In this document: positions 13,138 to 14,419 of the stretch, piece after piece | How positions within the stretch are numbered: the first letter of the stretch is position 1 | Layout of the letters: every line of letters begins with the position of its first letter | Assembly: GCA_934771675.1 (NCBI GenBank) | Contig: CAKVMF010000011.1 | Coordinates: 1-14,419 of the forward strand | DNA from: an uncultured Clostridia bacterium | GTDB taxonomy: Bacteria > Bacillota > Clostridia > Christensenellales > UBA1242 | Reading direction: 5' to 3' | Length of the DNA stretch: 14,419 nucleotides | The notes under the pieces: model-generated | The model's input: the letters and a program-made list of their open reading frames with translations, nothing else | Database searches by the model: none | Told to the model about the DNA's origin: nothing | Translations under genes and position numbers: made by a program

Positions 13138-14419
13138 TAGCGAATACTTTTTGCAGTATTCATCAACCCCAAAAATAGAGGATGTGGTTTATTTGGTCTT
13201 GAAAGCTTTTCTGGCTCAAATATTGTTCCAATGAAGTATGGATGATATTTAAGTTCAATAAGCTCAATAAGTTTGCTTTCTGGGTTCATACCAGCAAGAA
13301 GCATGCCGCCCTTTTCAAACTTTTCATAGAAGTTCAAGTTAAATTCATATCTGTGACGATGACGCTCTGCAACAAGTTCTTTACCGTAAAGTTTTGCTGC
13401 TTTTGAATTTGGATCAAGAGCACAATTGTAAAGACCCAAACGAACTGTTCCACCCTTCATTACAAGGCTCTTTTGTTCTGCCATAACATCAACAACAGGG
13501 AACTCTGTTTCAGGATCAATTTCTGTTGTGTTTGCATTTTTCATATTCAAAACGTTGCGTGCAAATTCAATAATAGCCATTTGCATACCCATACCAATGC
13601 CAAGATATGGAATTTTGTTTTCACGAGCATATTGAATAGCTGTTATCATACCATTCACACCCCTACTTCCCCAGCCTGGTGGAACAATGATTGCTTTTGC
13701 ACCTTTAAGGAACTTTTCAACACCAAACTCTTCAATATCTTCAGCATCAACAAGTTCAATTTTTGGTTTAACTTGATTGTAAACGCTTGCGTGAACAATA
13801 GCCTCTTCAATTGAAATGTAAGCGTCAGTAACCTTTGTATACTTTCCAACAATGCAAATTTTAAGTTCTGGATAATCTTTTTTGAAGCTATCAACCATAA
13901 ACTGCCATGAGTTTAAGTCAATTTTTGGTGCATTAATTTCAAGTTTTTTCAAGATTAATGTATCAAGCCCTTCTTTTTGAAGAATGACTGGAAGTTCGTA
14001 AATTGTTTCAGTATCAGCATTTTGAATAACTGCTTCAGGTCCTTTTAAGAAGCACCTTTTTGCAATTCTTGTTTTTGCTTCTGCATTTAAAACAACATCT
14101 TTTGCTGTTCTGCAAACAATTGCATCAGGAATAATTCCATAAGAATTAAGTTTTTGAACTGATGCTTGAATTGCTTCAATACGTGTTTCATTTGTTGCTT
14201 CAATTTGTGGAAGAAGATCAACGTGCAAAACAAAAACATTTTTTTCACCAACTTGAGCTTGAAGTTCTCTTGTTGCTTGAAGGAACATTGCAGATTCAAA
14301 ATCATTAACGGTTCCGCCAATTTCAACAATTGTTACATCTGCATCTTTGCTTGCAGCAATCATTGCATCCTTTGCTTCATTTGACACATGTGGAATAACT
14401 TGAACAGTTGCACCAACAT
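13137..14419 (-). CDS. CTP synthase homologue with altered catalytic residues (N-terminus beyond window)
   Basis: About 426 codons of a two-domain CTP synthase (PyrG family), which makes CTP from UTP, ATP and glutamine or ammonia. The visible part begins near VGATVQVIPHVS, so only the P-loop region is missing. The order of motifs is intact: EIGGTVNDFES, NADTETIYELP, the glutaminase domain (VGKYTKVTDAY, IEFARNV, RHRHRYEFN) and the C-terminal SRPNKPHPLF. Key residues differ. The UTP-binding segment KTKPTQ reads RIEAIQ (14166-14183). The oxyanion-loop PGGFG reads PPGWG. The nucleophile Cys of GICLGMQ is Gly (13593-13595). The triad His of QFHPE is Glu (13215-13217), while the triad Glu stays. 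Glutaminase activity should be lost. The open frame and otherwise strong conservation argue against a pseudogene. It could be an ammonia-dependent enzyme or a non-catalytic paralogue. Comparisons rest on recalled Escherichia coli PyrG motifs. Confidence 0.88.
   Translation of the reverse strand, partial: VGATVQVIPHVSNEAKDAMIAASKDADVTIVEIGGTVNDFESAMFLQATRELQAQVGEKNVFVLHVDLLPQIEATNETRIEAIQASVQKLNSYGIIPDAIVCRTAKDVVLNAEAKTRIAKRCFLKGPEAVIQNADTETIYELPVILQKEGLDTLILKKLEINAPKIDLNSWQFMVDSFKKDYPELKICIVGKYTKVTDAYISIEEAIVHASVYNQVKPKIELVDAEDIEEFGVEKFLKGAKAIIVPPGWGSRGVNGMITAIQYARENKIPYLGIGMGMQMAIIEFARNVLNMKNANTTEIDPETEFPVVDVMAEQKSLVMKGGTVRLGLYNCALDPNSKAAKLYGKELVAERHRHRYEFNLNFYEKFEKGGMLLAGMNPESKLIELIELKYHPYFIGTIFEPEKLSRPNKPHPLFLGLMNTAKSIR

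Noticed and set aside
13473..13814. 113-codon plus-strand reading frame opposite the CTP synthase-like gene
   Set aside because: It is a shadow of the conserved minus-strand gene, with Cys/Asn/Phe-rich composition and no ribosome binding site.

Overview
The window is AT-rich DNA from a Bacillota, most likely an anaerobic Clostridia-type bacterium. The reasons are an ileS T-box leader, spoVG, strong AGGAG ribosome binding sites, U-tract terminators and the gene families present. The exact lineage is inferred, not seen. No phage, plasmid or insertion-sequence gene is visible.

Layout, left to right. 1-600 (minus): start of ileS with its T-box leader, terminator and consensus promoter. 763-2269 (minus): murC and its terminator. 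2335-5794 (minus): an ABC exporter and an FAD-dependent dehydrogenase-like protein (COG2509 type), overlapping in one operon. Their promoter is covered by two ATGAT/ATCAT palindromes. 5804-6180 (minus): spoVG. 6241-7604 (minus): an MFS-like membrane protein, divergent from 7626-8758 (plus), a YdjI-like SPFH protein with two zinc ribbons. 8825-9067 (plus): a small conserved-looking protein. 9662-10891 (minus): dinB (DNA polymerase IV), apparently leaderless. 11011-12590 (plus): two tandem paralogous SAM methyltransferases and a terminator. 13137-14419 (minus, cut by the window edge): a CTP synthase homologue that lacks several hallmark catalytic residues.

The most unusual feature is a pair of composite, highly structured non-coding elements at 9211-9680 and 12640-13137. 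They occupy exactly the two convergent gene junctions in the window. Each has the same layout: a stem-loop with a 45-bp core that is nearly identical at both loci; then three 93-112 bp tandem units, each with a hairpin capped by a conserved apical motif; then a terminal arm that pairs with a left arm over 21 bp and runs into the stop codon of the neighbouring minus-strand gene. The three units fall into three stem subtypes shared by both loci but in rotated order (1-2-3 versus 3-1-2). They may be bidirectional terminators, a BOX-like modular mobile repeat, or a structured RNA family; the sequence alone does not decide.

The second notable item is the CTP synthase homologue. Its glutaminase Cys is Gly, the triad His is Glu, and the UTP-binding KTKPTQ segment is changed, yet the reading frame is intact. 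It may be an ammonia-only enzyme or a pseudoenzyme paralogue.
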